In this document: piece after piece, positions 10,063-20,250 of the stretch
Layout: every line of letters begins with the position of its first letter
Position numbering within the stretch: position 1 is the stretch's first letter
NCBI GenBank assembly: GCA_003023565.1
Contig: PXSA01000039.1
Location: forward strand, 29,720 to 93,719
Direction: 5' to 3'
Source of the DNA: Halobacteriales archaeon QS_9_68_17
Lineage (GTDB): Archaea > Halobacteriota > Halobacteria > Halobacteriales > Natronoarchaeaceae
Length of the DNA: 64,000 nt
Notes under the pieces: generated by a model
Databases searched by the model: none
Told to the model about the DNA's origin: nothing
The model's input: the letters and a program-made list of their open reading frames with translations, nothing else
Translations under genes and position numbers: made by a program

Positions 10063-11180
10063 GTCTCGGTCTCCGTCCGTTCGTATCGCCGCAGCGCGTC
10101 TTCGTCGAGCGGTACGCCGTGGCCGGGCCGGTCGGGGAGCCCGATCGTCCCGTCGCTGTCGGGTTCGAGCGGCTCCGCGACCACGTCGTCGAACACCTTC
10201 ACGTCCATGTCGCGGTAGAAATACTCGATCCAGAGGCCGTTCTCTATCGCGCCGAGCAGCGACGCGTGTAGGTTCCAGTTGTAGTGCGGCGCGATCGGAA
10301 CGTCGTACGCCGCCGCGTGGTTGGCGATCCTGAGCCACTCGGTAACGCCGCCGCAGACGGTCGCGTCCGGCTGGAGGATGCTCGCCGCCCCTCGGTCGTA
10401 CAGCGACGCGAAGCCGTGCCGCGTCCCCTCCAGTTCGCCCGTCGCGACGGGGTACGAGAGCGCGTCGTTCACGGTCGCCATCGTCTCCACCCTGTCGATC
10501 ATCACCGGCTCCTCGATGAAGTACGGGTCGTGGGGCTCGAACGCCCGGCACGCGCGGACGGCTTCGGGCGCGCTCGACCACACGCCGTTGGCGTCGAGCA
10601 GCAGCGTCCGCCCGGGGCCGATCTCGCCGCGGACCGCGGCGACGCGCTCCGCCTCCTCGTCGACGGAGCGCCGCCCGACCTTCATCTTGACGACGTCGTG
10701 GCCCTCGTCCAGATACCGCCGCATCTCCTCGCGCAGTCCCTCGTGACCCTTGTCGTCGCGGTAGTAGCCGCCGCTGGCGTACGAAGGGACGGACTCCGCG
10801 TACCCCCCGAGTAGCTTGTGCAGGGGCTGGTCGGCCGCCTTCCCCTTCACGTCCCAGAGGGCGATGTCGACGGTCGATATCGCGCGGAGCAGCAGGCCGG
10901 CCCGACCGATCTGGACGGTCCCCTCGTACATCTCGTGCCACAGTCGCTCCGTGTCACGCGGGTCCTCGCCGACCAGCATCGGTTCGAGCAGCGACTCCAC
11001 CGCGTCGGCGACGAGTTCCGCCCCCTCGTAGCCCAGCGTGTAGCCGACGCCTTCGTGACCGCTCTCGGTGCGGACGTGCGTGACGGCGTGGTCTCGGTAC
11101 GTCAGCGTCCGGTTGGAGAACGACACCGGCTCCTCGAGCGGGATCCTGATCGGATACGATTCCACGTCCGTGATCTCCAT
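10059..11180 (-). CDS. Second enolase-superfamily (MR/MLE) enzyme, 4-bp overlap with downstream paralog
   Basis: MEITDVESYPIRIPLEEPVSFSNRTLTYRDHAVTHV...VVKMKVGRRSVDEE...LLLDANGVWSSAPEAVRACRAFEPHDPYFIEEPV...IAPHYNWNLH. Confidence 0.85.
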   Translation of the reverse strand: MEITDVESYPIRIPLEEPVSFSNRTLTYRDHAVTHVRTESGHEGVGYTLGYEGAELVADAVESLLEPMLVGEDPRDTERLWHEMYEGTVQIGRAGLLLRAISTVDIALWDVKGKAADQPLHKLLGGYAESVPSYASGGYYRDDKGHEGLREEMRRYLDEGHDVVKMKVGRRSVDEEAERVAAVRGEIGPGRTLLLDANGVWSSAPEAVRACRAFEPHDPYFIEEPVMIDRVETMATVNDALSYPVATGELEGTRHGFASLYDRGAASILQPDATVCGGVTEWLRIANHAAAYDVPIAPHYNWNLHASLLGAIENGLWIEYFYRDMDVKVFDDVVAEPLEPDSDGTIGLPDRPGHGVPLDEDALRRYERTETET

Positions 11181-11279
11181 ACCGTAGGGGGCATGGATGT
11201 TCGTAAATAAAAGCTTGCACGGGCAAGTGTTGCCTCGGGGCATCGTTTACAACGGTCGCTCCACAAGGTCCCGAAAACG

Positions 11280-12578
11280 ATGGAGTTCCCTGCGCGCTCC
11301 GACGTAGACCACCTCGTCGACCCGCAGCCCCTCCCCCCGTTCGCGCGGGTCCGGTACGAACCGCCGTCGGAGACCGTTCCCGACCCCGCTGTGGCGGCCC
11401 GTTCGGAGCTCGATCGACTCCCCCTCGACGACCTCGACGCGGGCGCGACGGTGGCCGTCGGCGTCGGCAGCCGCGGTATCCACGCGATGGACGAGATAAC
11501 GGCCGCCGTCGCGTCGGCGCTCGACGAGCGCGGCTTCGACCCGGTCGTGGTGCCCGCGATGGGGAGCCACGGGGGCGCGACGCCCGAGGGACAGCGGGAG
11601 GTCCTGGAGTCGCTCGGCGTCGCCGAGGAGCGGGTGGGCGCGCCGATAGACGCCCGGCTGGAGGCGGAGCGGCTGGGCGAGGTGACGGTCGGCGGAACGA
11701 CCACGCCCGTCTACTTCTCGACGGCCGCCCTCGAAGCCGACGGCGTGCTGGTGGTGAACCGGGTCAAGCCGCACACGAACTTCACCGGTCCGGTCGAGAG
11801 CGGCCTCTGCAAGATGACCGTCGTCGGTCTCGGCAAGCAGCGGGGGGCGAACGCCTTCCACTCGACGGCGATCGAAGAGGGGTACGTCCCCACGCTGGAG
11901 GCTGCGCTCGATACTGTCGTGGACGCCGCGCCGCTCCTCGGCGGGATCGCGCTCGTCGAGAACTTCCGCGACGAGACCGCTCACGTCGAGGCGGTACGCC
12001 CCCGAGCGTTCACCGACCGCGAGCCGGAACTGCTGGAGCGCGCCTACGAGGAGATGGCGACGCTCCCGGTCGACGAGATCGATCTGCTCGTCGTCGACGA
12101 ACTCGGCAAGGAGATATCGGGCGCGGGGATGGACACGAACGTCATCGGACGGTACCGCGTCCTGAACGCCGAAGACCCGGAACATCCGGACGTCAAGCTC
12201 ATCTACGCGAGGGGGCTCACCGAGAAGACGAAGGGCAACGGCAGCGGCATCGGGCTCGCGGACGTCACCCGGCGGGCGGCGATAGACCAGCTCGACCTCC
12301 GGAAGACGTACGCGAACGTCCTGACCAGCGGTTCCCTCGCGAAGGCGAAGCTCCCGGTCGTGGCCCCGGACGACGAACTCGCGATCCGGGTCTCGCTGTC
12401 CGCCCTCGGCGGCTACGATCCCGGGACGGTGCGGATCGTCTGGATCCGCAACACGGAGGACCTCGCCGAGCTGCGCGTCTCCGCCCCGCTCGTCGACCGA
12501 CTCCCGGAGGACGCGACCGTCCTCGGCACCGAAACGCTCGCGTTCGAGGACGGCACGCGGTCGTTCGACAGCGGCTGA
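11280..12578 (+). CDS. LarA/DUF2088-like (lactate racemase N-terminal domain) protein
   Basis: VAVGVGSRGIHAMDEITAAVASALDERGFDPVVVPAMGSHGGATPEGQREVLESLGV...VNRVKPHTNFTGPVESGLCKMTVVGLGKQRGA; divergent from enolase genes. Confidence 0.8.
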   Translation: MEFPARSDVDHLVDPQPLPPFARVRYEPPSETVPDPAVAARSELDRLPLDDLDAGATVAVGVGSRGIHAMDEITAAVASALDERGFDPVVVPAMGSHGGATPEGQREVLESLGVAEERVGAPIDARLEAERLGEVTVGGTTTPVYFSTAALEADGVLVVNRVKPHTNFTGPVESGLCKMTVVGLGKQRGANAFHSTAIEEGYVPTLEAALDTVVDAAPLLGGIALVENFRDETAHVEAVRPRAFTDREPELLERAYEEMATLPVDEIDLLVVDELGKEISGAGMDTNVIGRYRVLNAEDPEHPDVKLIYARGLTEKTKGNGSGIGLADVTRRAAIDQLDLRKTYANVLTSGSLAKAKLPVVAPDDELAIRVSLSALGGYDPGTVRIVWIRNTEDLAELRVSAPLVDRLPEDATVLGTETLAFEDGTRSFDSG

Positions 12579-12665
12579 CGCCGTCCGCTGACCGCCGACC
12601 GCGGCGCTGTCGATTGCCCCAACGGAAACGTTTTCACTCCTGTATTAAGTGAGCACGGATGTACC

Positions 12666-13454
12666 ATGGATCTCAACGTAGAGGGCAACGCAGCGCTCGT
12701 AACTGCGTCGTCGAGCGGTCTCGGGAAGGCGTCCGCGAAGGCGCTCGCCCGGGAGGGCGTCGACGTGGTGATCAACGGCCGGGACGAGGAGCGACTCGAC
12801 GAGGCGAGATCGGAGGTCGAGGCGGTGGCGACGGGCGAGGTCGTCGCCCGACCGGGAGACCTCACTGACGAGGACGACGTCGCGACGCTCGTAGAGACCA
12901 CGGTCGACGAGTTCGGCCGTCTCGACCACCTCGTGACGAGCGCGGGCGGGCCGCCCTCGGGACCGTTCCTCGACATCGAGGACGAGGACTGGTACGAGGC
13001 GTACGACCTGCTCGTGATGAGCGTCGTCCGACTCGCGCGGGAGGCCGCGCCGCATCTCCGCGAGGACGGCGGCGGGACCATCGTGACGATCACGTCCCGC
13101 AGCGTCAAGGAGGCCATCGACAGCCTCGTGCTCTCTAATTCGGTTCGGATGGGCGTCATCGGGCTGGAGAAGACGCTCTCGAAGGAGTTCGCTCCGGAGG
13201 TCCGGGCGAACGCGGTCCTGCCCGGCCCCCACGAGACGGCGCGCATTCGGGACCTCGTCGACCAGGCCGTCGAGCGGGGCGACTACGACTCCTACGAGGC
13301 GGGGATCGACGACTGGGCGGCGAACCCGCTCGAACGGATCGGCGACCCGATGGAACTCGGCAACACCATCGCCTTCCTCTCGTCGCCGCTCTCGGGCTAC
13401 GTTAACGGGACTGCGATACCGGTCGACGGCGGTTCGACGGGAGCGAACCTGTGA
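12666..13454 (+). CDS. SDR family oxidoreductase
   Basis: MDLNVEGNAALVTASSSGLGKASAKALAREGVDVVINGRDEERL...; C-terminal FLSSPLSGYVNGTAIPVDGGSTGANL. Confidence 0.88.
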   Translation: MDLNVEGNAALVTASSSGLGKASAKALAREGVDVVINGRDEERLDEARSEVEAVATGEVVARPGDLTDEDDVATLVETTVDEFGRLDHLVTSAGGPPSGPFLDIEDEDWYEAYDLLVMSVVRLAREAAPHLREDGGGTIVTITSRSVKEAIDSLVLSNSVRMGVIGLEKTLSKEFAPEVRANAVLPGPHETARIRDLVDQAVERGDYDSYEAGIDDWAANPLERIGDPMELGNTIAFLSSPLSGYVNGTAIPVDGGSTGANL

Positions 13455-13780
13455 GACCCGTCGACTTCGACGAGGTGACGGCGGACGAACCCCATGAGGG
13501 GTGGCGTCTCTCTGGCGGGCAGCGACCGGTTCAGCTTCGAGTGGTTCGAGAAACCGCCGGGTCACGGTTCCCCGATAGACGACCACGAGAACGAGCAGGT
13601 GTGTCCCTGTCTCGCCGGCGAACTCGCCGTCGCGACCGAGGACGAGGTGACGCTCACCGAGTACGACCCGGTGCTGCCCGAGTCCCCCGTGCCCCACCGC
13701 GTCCAGAGCACCGGCGACGAGACGGCGGTCGGCCTCGACGTGTTCGCGCCGGGCCGGTCGTTCGACTTCTGGACCGAGAG
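13451..13780 (+). pseudogene. Cupin-domain protein with frameshift
   Basis: VRPVDFDEVTADEPHEG in one frame continues after about 13490 in another as GVSLAGSDRFSFEWFEKPPGHGSPIDDHENEQVCPCLAGELAVATEDEVTLTEYDPVLPESPVPHRVQS...GRSFDFWTE. Confidence 0.6.
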
Positions 13781-13782
13781 CA

Positions 13783-14061
13783 GTGAGGTACCTCGCACGC
13801 ACCGCCGAGGGAGGCCCGCGGCTGGGGGACGACGAGGGGTTCGTCCCGCTCTCTTCGGCGGATCCGGCGCTCGATAGCGTTCGGGAGGCGCTCCCACAAG
13901 CCGCCGCGGGGACGCTCGCCGACGTTGACGCCGCGCCGGCCGACAGGGTCGACCGCAACGACCTCCCGCTCGGGCTGCCGCTGGAGCGGTTCGGGAAGCT
14001 CCGCCCCTTAGCGTGGGGGGGATGTCACGATGAGCGAGTAGCGGCGACCGAACGGGGATAA
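13783..14061 (+). pseudogene. Fumarylacetoacetate hydrolase family, N-terminal fragment
   Basis: VRYLARTAEGGPRLGDDEGFVPLSSADPALDSVREALPQAAAGTLADV...DLPLGLPLERFGKL then abrupt end before the catalytic domain. Confidence 0.6.
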
Positions 14062-14179
14062 CGACCCGCTGTCGACTCTGATTCATGGCGCAAACGTCGC
14101 CAAAAATATCGTTCGTGTACGGATTATGGGAAAAGAACAGGTAGATTGTTAAGCATTCCCATTAATACAATGGACGCTT

Positions 14180-15223
14180 ATGGCAGATGACGGCACGCAG
14201 CGGCGAGATTTCCTGTACGGCGCGGCGACGGCGAGCGCTCTCGGCCTTGCTGGCTGTATCGACCCCAGCGGTGGCGGCGGCGACGACGGCGACACGTCGC
14301 TCCGCGTGGGCACGTCCGCCGGCGGGACGCGCGACGTCGGACTCGCCGTCGAGCGCGCCGTCAGCGAGCACAGCGACGAGATCGATTACTCGACGGTCGA
14401 GAGCCCGGGGTACATCGGGACCATCTACCGGATGGCGCAAGACCAGTTCAATGCGGGGATCACGGACAACAACTCGCTGACGAAGGCGCTGGACGACCGG
14501 GGCAGCTTCGCCGACGAGTCGGTCGACCGGGTCCCTCACTACGGGTTCTTCGCGTTCCCCTACAGCATCTACATCGTCGCCCGTAGCGAGACGGACATCG
14601 AGACGTTCGACGACCTCGCCGGTAAGAACGTGTATCCGGCGGAACCGGGCTACTCGACGCGCGCGACGACGCTCGACGTCTGGTCGCAAGACCCGACGGC
14701 GGACGTCTACGACGAGATGAACATCATGGACATGGGCGTCAGCGACGCCCCGGGCGCGATGGAAGAAGGCCGGATCGACGCCGCGATCGCCTACGGGACG
14801 CCGGGCGTCAGGTACACGGGCTGGGTGACGGAGTACGACGCCCGCGTCGACGTCTCGTACGTCGAGCCGACCGAGGCGCTGATCGAATCCGTCGAATCGT
14901 ACGGCGGTGCCGGCACCCGGCGGACCCCGTACGACGAGTGGAGCTTGGAACAGGACATCGGCACCGACGAGGTGCTCACCTGGGACCTGGAGGTCAACTA
15001 CACCTTCAACCCCGATGCCAGCGAGGACGCGGTGTACGAACTGTGCCGGGTCGTCGACGAACACACCGACACGGTCAACGAGGCCGAGGAGCAGTTCAAC
15101 GACTTCGAGTCCACCGAAGACATGCACGCGTCCGCGATCGAGCGGATCCCGGTCCATCCGGGTGCCGCGCAGTACTACCAGGACAACGACGCCTGGGACG
15201 ACAGCCTCGAGGTCGGAGACTGA
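14180..15223 (+). CDS. TAXI family TRAP transporter solute-binding lipoprotein
   Basis: Signal/lipobox RRDFLYGAATASALGLAGC, then SLRVGTSAGGTRDVGLAVERAVSEHSDEIDYSTVESPGYIGTIYRMAQDQFNAGITDNNSL. Confidence 0.88.
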   Translation: MADDGTQRRDFLYGAATASALGLAGCIDPSGGGGDDGDTSLRVGTSAGGTRDVGLAVERAVSEHSDEIDYSTVESPGYIGTIYRMAQDQFNAGITDNNSLTKALDDRGSFADESVDRVPHYGFFAFPYSIYIVARSETDIETFDDLAGKNVYPAEPGYSTRATTLDVWSQDPTADVYDEMNIMDMGVSDAPGAMEEGRIDAAIAYGTPGVRYTGWVTEYDARVDVSYVEPTEALIESVESYGGAGTRRTPYDEWSLEQDIGTDEVLTWDLEVNYTFNPDASEDAVYELCRVVDEHTDTVNEAEEQFNDFESTEDMHASAIERIPVHPGAAQYYQDNDAWDDSLEVGD

Positions 15224-15292
15224 GCACCGTTCGCCGACCAGCCTGCGACCGAACCCTTCGCAAGTGGGGACAAACGATACAAACACAGACAC

Positions 15293-17368
15293 ATGAGCCA
15301 ACGAACTGAGCAGCGGAGTAGCTTGGTGACCAAGGCCCTCAAAGGGCTGGATACAACCGTCACCGCGTCGGCGATCGTCTTCTGGGGGATCGTACTCGGG
15401 TGGGCGTACACACAGGCAATGTCGCGGGTCAAGTACGGCGTGATCTTCGTCGGAGCCGTTCTCACGGTCTACGCCATCGACCAGTCGCGACAGGCGCTCG
15501 ATGAGGGCGATAAACTCGACGCGGCCGTCCTGTTGCCGGCGTCGATCGTGCTCATCACGGCGTCCGTGTACTTCGCGTCGAACTTCAGGCAGGTGTACGT
15601 CATCCAGCAGGGCTACGCCACCGAGCACGAGTACATGCTCGCGCGTCTCATCATCGTCTCGATACTGTATCTCACCTGGCGCGAGTTCGGGAACCTGTTT
15701 CTCGGACTCGTCGGCGGCGTGATGATATACGGCGTGTTCGGCAACTACATCACCGGTATCCTCGGGCACGGGGGGATGACCGAACTGACGCTCCTACAGT
15801 CGCTGGTCACGGACCTGTACGGGTTCTACGGGAGTCTCACGCAGCTCACCGCCGCCTGGATCGCGCCGTTTCTCCTGTACGCGGGCCTGCTGTTCGCCTA
15901 CGGGGCTTTCGACCTGATCCTGCGCGTCGCCATCGAGTCGGCGAAGTACATCAGGTCCGGCGTGGCGCAGACGGCGGTGCTCGCGTCGACCGTCATCGGG
16001 TCGATCAACGGGTCCTACACGGCGAACGCGGCCATGACGGGGTCGTTCACGATCCCTACGATGAAAGACAGCGGGATGGCGAGTCACCGCGCGGCCGCCA
16101 TCGAGGCGGTCGCCTCGACCTCGGGACAAGTGCTGCCGCCCGTCATGGGCGCGTCGGCGTTCGTCATGGCGTCGTATCTGGGCGTCGCGTATCTCGACAT
16201 CGTCGTCGCGGGCATCTTCCCGGCGGCGATCCTCGTTGCCTCGATCGGCATCGCCGTCCACTACGTCGCGATCAGCGACACGAGCAGTCAAGAGATGGAG
16301 TTCTCCGAGTTCTTCGACGAGGCACTGACGCGCTCGGAGAAGGTCGCCGAAGGGATCCGGTTCGGCGTCCCCTTCCTCGTGCTCGTCTACCTGCTCGGCG
16401 TCGTGCAGTTCACGGTGATGACGGCAGCGCTGTGGACGATCGTTGCGATGATCGCGATGGGCGTCGCCGTCCCGGTCCTCCGATCGATCTACGACTGCGC
16501 GGTCGGCGGCGTCTCCTGGTACGAACCGAGGAGCGACGACGGTCTCAGGCAGTTCCTCCCGGCTCCGCTTCGGACCGGGTTCCGGTTCCGCCCGGTGAGC
16601 CAGTTCTCGACGGAGTTCTGGAACACCGTCTACGGCTTCCGCCGCGGCGCGATCATCCTCGCGCCCATCGCGATCATCCTGGTGGCGGTCAACGGCGTCA
16701 TCGACATCTTCAGCGTGACCGGCGTCCCGAACAAGATCGCCTTGCTGCTCATCGACCTCTCGGGCGGCGTGCTGTTGTTTGCCGTCCTCCTCGGGATGCT
16801 CGTCGCCATACTGATGGGCATCGGGATGCCGACGGTCGCCGCGTACGTCATCGTCGCCATCCTGATCGCGCCGACGTTCATCTCCGACTTCGGTATCCCC
16901 GAAATAACGGCCCACTACACGGTGTTCTACGCCGCGATCCTGGCGGGCATCACGCCGCCGGTCGCCACGGCGGCCGTGGTGACGGCCGGTATCGCCGGGG
17001 CGAACTTCTGGCGCGTCTGCGGGGCCGCGATCAAGATCGCCGCGCCGCTTTTCGTCCTGCCTATCGCCTTCGTCTACAACCCCGGACTCGTCTCTATGAC
17101 GATCGACACGACGACCGTGGTCGCCGGCACGCTCGTTATGTTCGGCGCTATCACCATCATATACGGCTTGAACTACCCGTTCCGGATGGATGCCGGGCGT
17201 CGTTTATCGCTCCGGTCTCTCCTGACGGTCCTCGGGGTACTCATCATGACGCATCCGAACAGGCTGTTCAAAGCCGCCGGGATCGCGACGTTCGCCATCG
17301 TCTTCGTCGGCGAGAAGGTCGTGGTGCGCGGGCTGAAGCTCCCGTTCCTCGAAGGGGTGGGACAATGA
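15293..17368 (+). CDS. TRAP transporter fused permease subunit (TAXI type)
   Basis: 691 aa multi-TM; VIGSINGSYTANAAMTGSFTIPTMKDSGMASHRAAAIEAVASTSGQVLPPVMGASAFVMASYLG; MGIGMPTVAAYVIVAIL. Confidence 0.9.
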   Translation: MSQRTEQRSSLVTKALKGLDTTVTASAIVFWGIVLGWAYTQAMSRVKYGVIFVGAVLTVYAIDQSRQALDEGDKLDAAVLLPASIVLITASVYFASNFRQVYVIQQGYATEHEYMLARLIIVSILYLTWREFGNLFLGLVGGVMIYGVFGNYITGILGHGGMTELTLLQSLVTDLYGFYGSLTQLTAAWIAPFLLYAGLLFAYGAFDLILRVAIESAKYIRSGVAQTAVLASTVIGSINGSYTANAAMTGSFTIPTMKDSGMASHRAAAIEAVASTSGQVLPPVMGASAFVMASYLGVAYLDIVVAGIFPAAILVASIGIAVHYVAISDTSSQEMEFSEFFDEALTRSEKVAEGIRFGVPFLVLVYLLGVVQFTVMTAALWTIVAMIAMGVAVPVLRSIYDCAVGGVSWYEPRSDDGLRQFLPAPLRTGFRFRPVSQFSTEFWNTVYGFRRGAIILAPIAIILVAVNGVIDIFSVTGVPNKIALLLIDLSGGVLLFAVLLGMLVAILMGIGMPTVAAYVIVAILIAPTFISDFGIPEITAHYTVFYAAILAGITPPVATAAVVTAGIAGANFWRVCGAAIKIAAPLFVLPIAFVYNPGLVSMTIDTTTVVAGTLVMFGAITIIYGLNYPFRMDAGRRLSLRSLLTVLGVLIMTHPNRLFKAAGIATFAIVFVGEKVVVRGLKLPFLEGVGQ

Positions 17369-17592
17369 GTTCACCGGACGAGCCGCCGGAAGAGATGGTC
17401 GACACCGAAGACGTCAGCGGACTCGACGAGTTGGTCCCGCCACGGCTCATGCCGATATGGAGCCGCGTCCGGCTGATTCAGGACTTCCGCGGCGCGCACG
17501 GCAGGACGTACGTCAAGGTCATGGAAGCGATCATCGCGGTCGTGCTCACCGTCGGCTACGTCTACTGGCTCTCGCTCTACCTCGCCGCGTGA
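17365..17592 (+). CDS. Small membrane protein translationally coupled to TRAP permease
   Basis: ATGA overlap with permease stop; MSSPDEPPEEMVDTEDVSGLDELVPPRLMPIWSRVRLIQDFRGAHGRTYVKVMEAIIAVVLTVGYVYWLSLYLAA, one C-terminal TM. Confidence 0.7.
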   Translation: MSSPDEPPEEMVDTEDVSGLDELVPPRLMPIWSRVRLIQDFRGAHGRTYVKVMEAIIAVVLTVGYVYWLSLYLAA

Positions 17593-17631
17593 CCGCCGGC
17601 CGAGGCGACCCGGTCCCGCTTTCGCTCCGGG

Positions 17632-19110
17632 TCACTCCTGCCACTTCGCCGCTCGCTCGACGTCGTGCGGAACGTGGTTGTCCTGCTCTCTGACGCTTTC
17701 GAGGTAGTCGTGGAGGTCCGACCGGAAGGAGGGGTGGGCGCACTCTTCGATGACCGACGCTGCACGTTCGACCGGGCTCAGTCCCCGCACGTCGGCGACG
17801 CCCTGCTCGGTGACGAACACGTCGACGTCGTGTTCCGTGTGGTCGACGTGGAACGTCATGGGAACGACGCGCGAGACCGCGCCGTCGTCGTGCGTTGACG
17901 GGAGCGCGCAGACGGTGACGAGCGAATTGCGGTTGAAGTCTCCCGACCCGCCGACGCCGTTTATCATGCGCTTCCCGCCGACGTGCGTCGAGTTGACGTT
18001 TCCGTAGATGTCGAACTCGATGGCGCTGTTGACGCCGACGACGCCGAACTGGTCGATGAGCCCGGGGTGGTTCGAGACGTCCGCGGGCCGCATCACGACG
18101 TCCTCGGCGTAGCGCTCGACGTCGTCGAACAGCCGTTCCTGTCCGGCGTCCGTGAGCGCGAGCGCGGTCGCGCTGGCGCTCTCCAGGCGGCCGGCGTCGA
18201 GCATGTCGAGCAGGCCGTCTTGGATGAGCTCGCCGAAGTACACGACGTCGCGGCCGCCGAAGTCGAGCCCCCCGAGTTCCCCCATCAGCGCGTTCCCGAG
18301 CGAGCCGACGCCGAACTGGAGGTGGACCGCGTCCTCGAACGCCGGCGACCGCTCCATCTCGCCGACGAGGAAACCACCGAGGTTGGCGGCGATCGCGAGG
18401 TCGTCGTCCGTCGGGTCGCGGAAGCTGTACGTCGAGTCCGAGCGGTCGGTCTCGACGACTGCGTCGAGCTTCTCCGGGGCGAAACGCACGGACGACCGTC
18501 CGATCCGTTCGCCGGGGTCCGACAGCGGGACCGGTTCGCGGTTCGGCGGCGCGCCGGGCCGATAGACGTCGTGCAGCGCCTGGAGTTCGAGCGGTTGCTC
18601 TCGGTTGAGCTCGACGACTAGGTCGTCGGCGGCGTCGACGAACGCCGGCACCTGCCCGATCGACGTCGAGGGAACGAACCAGTCCTCCCCGACGGCGACG
18701 GCCTCGACGACGGCGACGTCCGGGTCGACCAGCCCCCCGTACTGGACGTCGTCGGCTATCGATGACGCGTTTCGGTCGAAGAACGCTATCTCGCGCCTGT
18801 TCGTGGACGCTCGCGCCGCGGCCGAGAACTGATACGTGGAGCGACGGGCGACTGCGCCCGACTCGACGAGCGCGACGTCGATCTCGTCGCCGACGTTGCC
18901 GCTGTGTACCAGCGTCAGCCCCAGGTTCCGGTCGCTGTCGGCCAGCGCGAGCGGCACGTGCTTCGGATAGCCGACACTGCCGAACCCGCCCGTCAGCACG
19001 GTCGCGTCCTCGTGGATCCGGCCGGCGGCGGTCTCGGCGTCGGTAACCGGCAGTTCGCCGTGCAGTCGGTGTTCGACCGGTCCGCGGTCCGGCGGACGTT
19101 TCCGGCTCAC
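17632..19110 (-). CDS. Acetyl-CoA hydrolase/CoA-transferase family protein
   Basis: TVLTGGFGSVGYPKHVPLALADSDRNLGLTLVHSGNVGDEIDVALVESG...FGVGSLGNALMGEL...EFDIYGNVNSTHVGGKRMINGVGGSGDFNRNS. Start set to the GTG before SRKRPPD. Confidence 0.85.
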   Translation of the reverse strand: MSRKRPPDRGPVEHRLHGELPVTDAETAAGRIHEDATVLTGGFGSVGYPKHVPLALADSDRNLGLTLVHSGNVGDEIDVALVESGAVARRSTYQFSAAARASTNRREIAFFDRNASSIADDVQYGGLVDPDVAVVEAVAVGEDWFVPSTSIGQVPAFVDAADDLVVELNREQPLELQALHDVYRPGAPPNREPVPLSDPGERIGRSSVRFAPEKLDAVVETDRSDSTYSFRDPTDDDLAIAANLGGFLVGEMERSPAFEDAVHLQFGVGSLGNALMGELGGLDFGGRDVVYFGELIQDGLLDMLDAGRLESASATALALTDAGQERLFDDVERYAEDVVMRPADVSNHPGLIDQFGVVGVNSAIEFDIYGNVNSTHVGGKRMINGVGGSGDFNRNSLVTVCALPSTHDDGAVSRVVPMTFHVDHTEHDVDVFVTEQGVADVRGLSPVERAASVIEECAHPSFRSDLHDYLESVREQDNHVPHDVERAAKWQE

Positions 19111-19400
19111 GGTCGCTCGGTGCTGTTCCGCACGCTGGTGCGGGGGAGCGTTCGTAAGCGGGGCTGTACGACGGTCGGCGGTAGGACTCGGGTTTCCACC
19201 GTGGTCGATCGGTTCATGGTTGCTGTGGCGCGTCACGGTCGGACGCTCGTCTCCCTGCAAGACCGCGTCCGAGCCGTCAGTGTCGGAAGCCTCGACGGCT
19301 ACTTACGGGGGCGGCACGGAAAAACCGCCATCCTCCCGGCACCGCCTCTTCTCTCGTCCGGTTCGCCCGACCGGACGGACCGCGTGACCGCGGAATCAAC

Positions 19401-19407
19401 TTATATA
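19401..19407 (+). promoter_or_regulatory. TATA box of leaderless enoyl-CoA hydratase transcript
   Basis: TTATATA about 24-30 bp upstream of ATG 19431. Confidence 0.5.
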
Positions 19408-19430
19408 CGCTCACGCATACCACACCGAGT

Positions 19431-20219
19431 ATGGCGACGTACGACGAGATCGGCTACGCCGTCGAAGACGGCATCGCCACGATCACTCTCGATCGACCGG
19501 ACGTGTACAACGCCTTCACGCGCACTACGGTGCTGGAACTCAACGACGCTATCCGCACCGCAGGAGCGGACGACGACGTGTACGTCGTGATACTGACGGG
19601 GTCGGGCGACGGGTTCTGCGCCGGCGCGGACACGACGGCGATGCCCGACTGGGACGAACAGTCCCCCGAGGAGTACGGCGCGTTCCTCTGGCTCATCCAG
19701 CAGGTCGTCGGGAACCTCCGGGGGATGGCGACGCCGTCGATCGCTGCCGTGAACGGACCCGCCATCGGCGCTGGCTGCGACTTCGCGCTCGCCTGCGACC
19801 TCCGTGTCGTGGGACACGAGGGAGTCATGCGCGAGGGGTTCGTCGACATCGGCCTCGTCCCGGGCGACGGCGGCGCGTGGCTCCTCCCCCGGCTGATCGG
19901 GGAGTCGAAGGCGCGGGAGTATCTGCTGACCGGCCGCGACGTCGAGCCCGAGGACGCGGTCGACATCGGTCTCGCGGTCGAACGGACCGACGACGCCATC
20001 GCCGCGGCGCGCGACCTCGCCGCCGAGATCAGGGACAAGCCCGCGACGGCCGTCCAGCACACGAACAGGCTCGTCGACCCGGAGATGGGGTTCGCGGAGT
20101 ACTGCCGCCTCGCCGCGGAGTACCAGTGGGAGTGCGTGATCGATCCCGAGCACCAGGAGGCCGTGGCGGCGTTCAACGAGGGGCGCGAACCGGTGTACGA
20201 CCGCGGGCTGAACGATTGA
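19431..20219 (+). CDS. Enoyl-CoA hydratase/isomerase family protein
   Basis: MATYDEIGYAVEDGIATITLDRPDVYNAFTRTTVLELNDAI...FCAGAD...AAVNGPAIGAGCDFALACDLRV. Confidence 0.9.
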   Translation: MATYDEIGYAVEDGIATITLDRPDVYNAFTRTTVLELNDAIRTAGADDDVYVVILTGSGDGFCAGADTTAMPDWDEQSPEEYGAFLWLIQQVVGNLRGMATPSIAAVNGPAIGAGCDFALACDLRVVGHEGVMREGFVDIGLVPGDGGAWLLPRLIGESKAREYLLTGRDVEPEDAVDIGLAVERTDDAIAAARDLAAEIRDKPATAVQHTNRLVDPEMGFAEYCRLAAEYQWECVIDPEHQEAVAAFNEGREPVYDRGLND

Positions 20220-20250
20220 CGCTGCGAGCGCGACCGTGGGCCGACGGGCG

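Noticed and set aside
14162-15769. 535-aa minus ORF across the TAXI gene
   Set aside because: Antisense shadow of a clear lipoprotein gene; biased composition.
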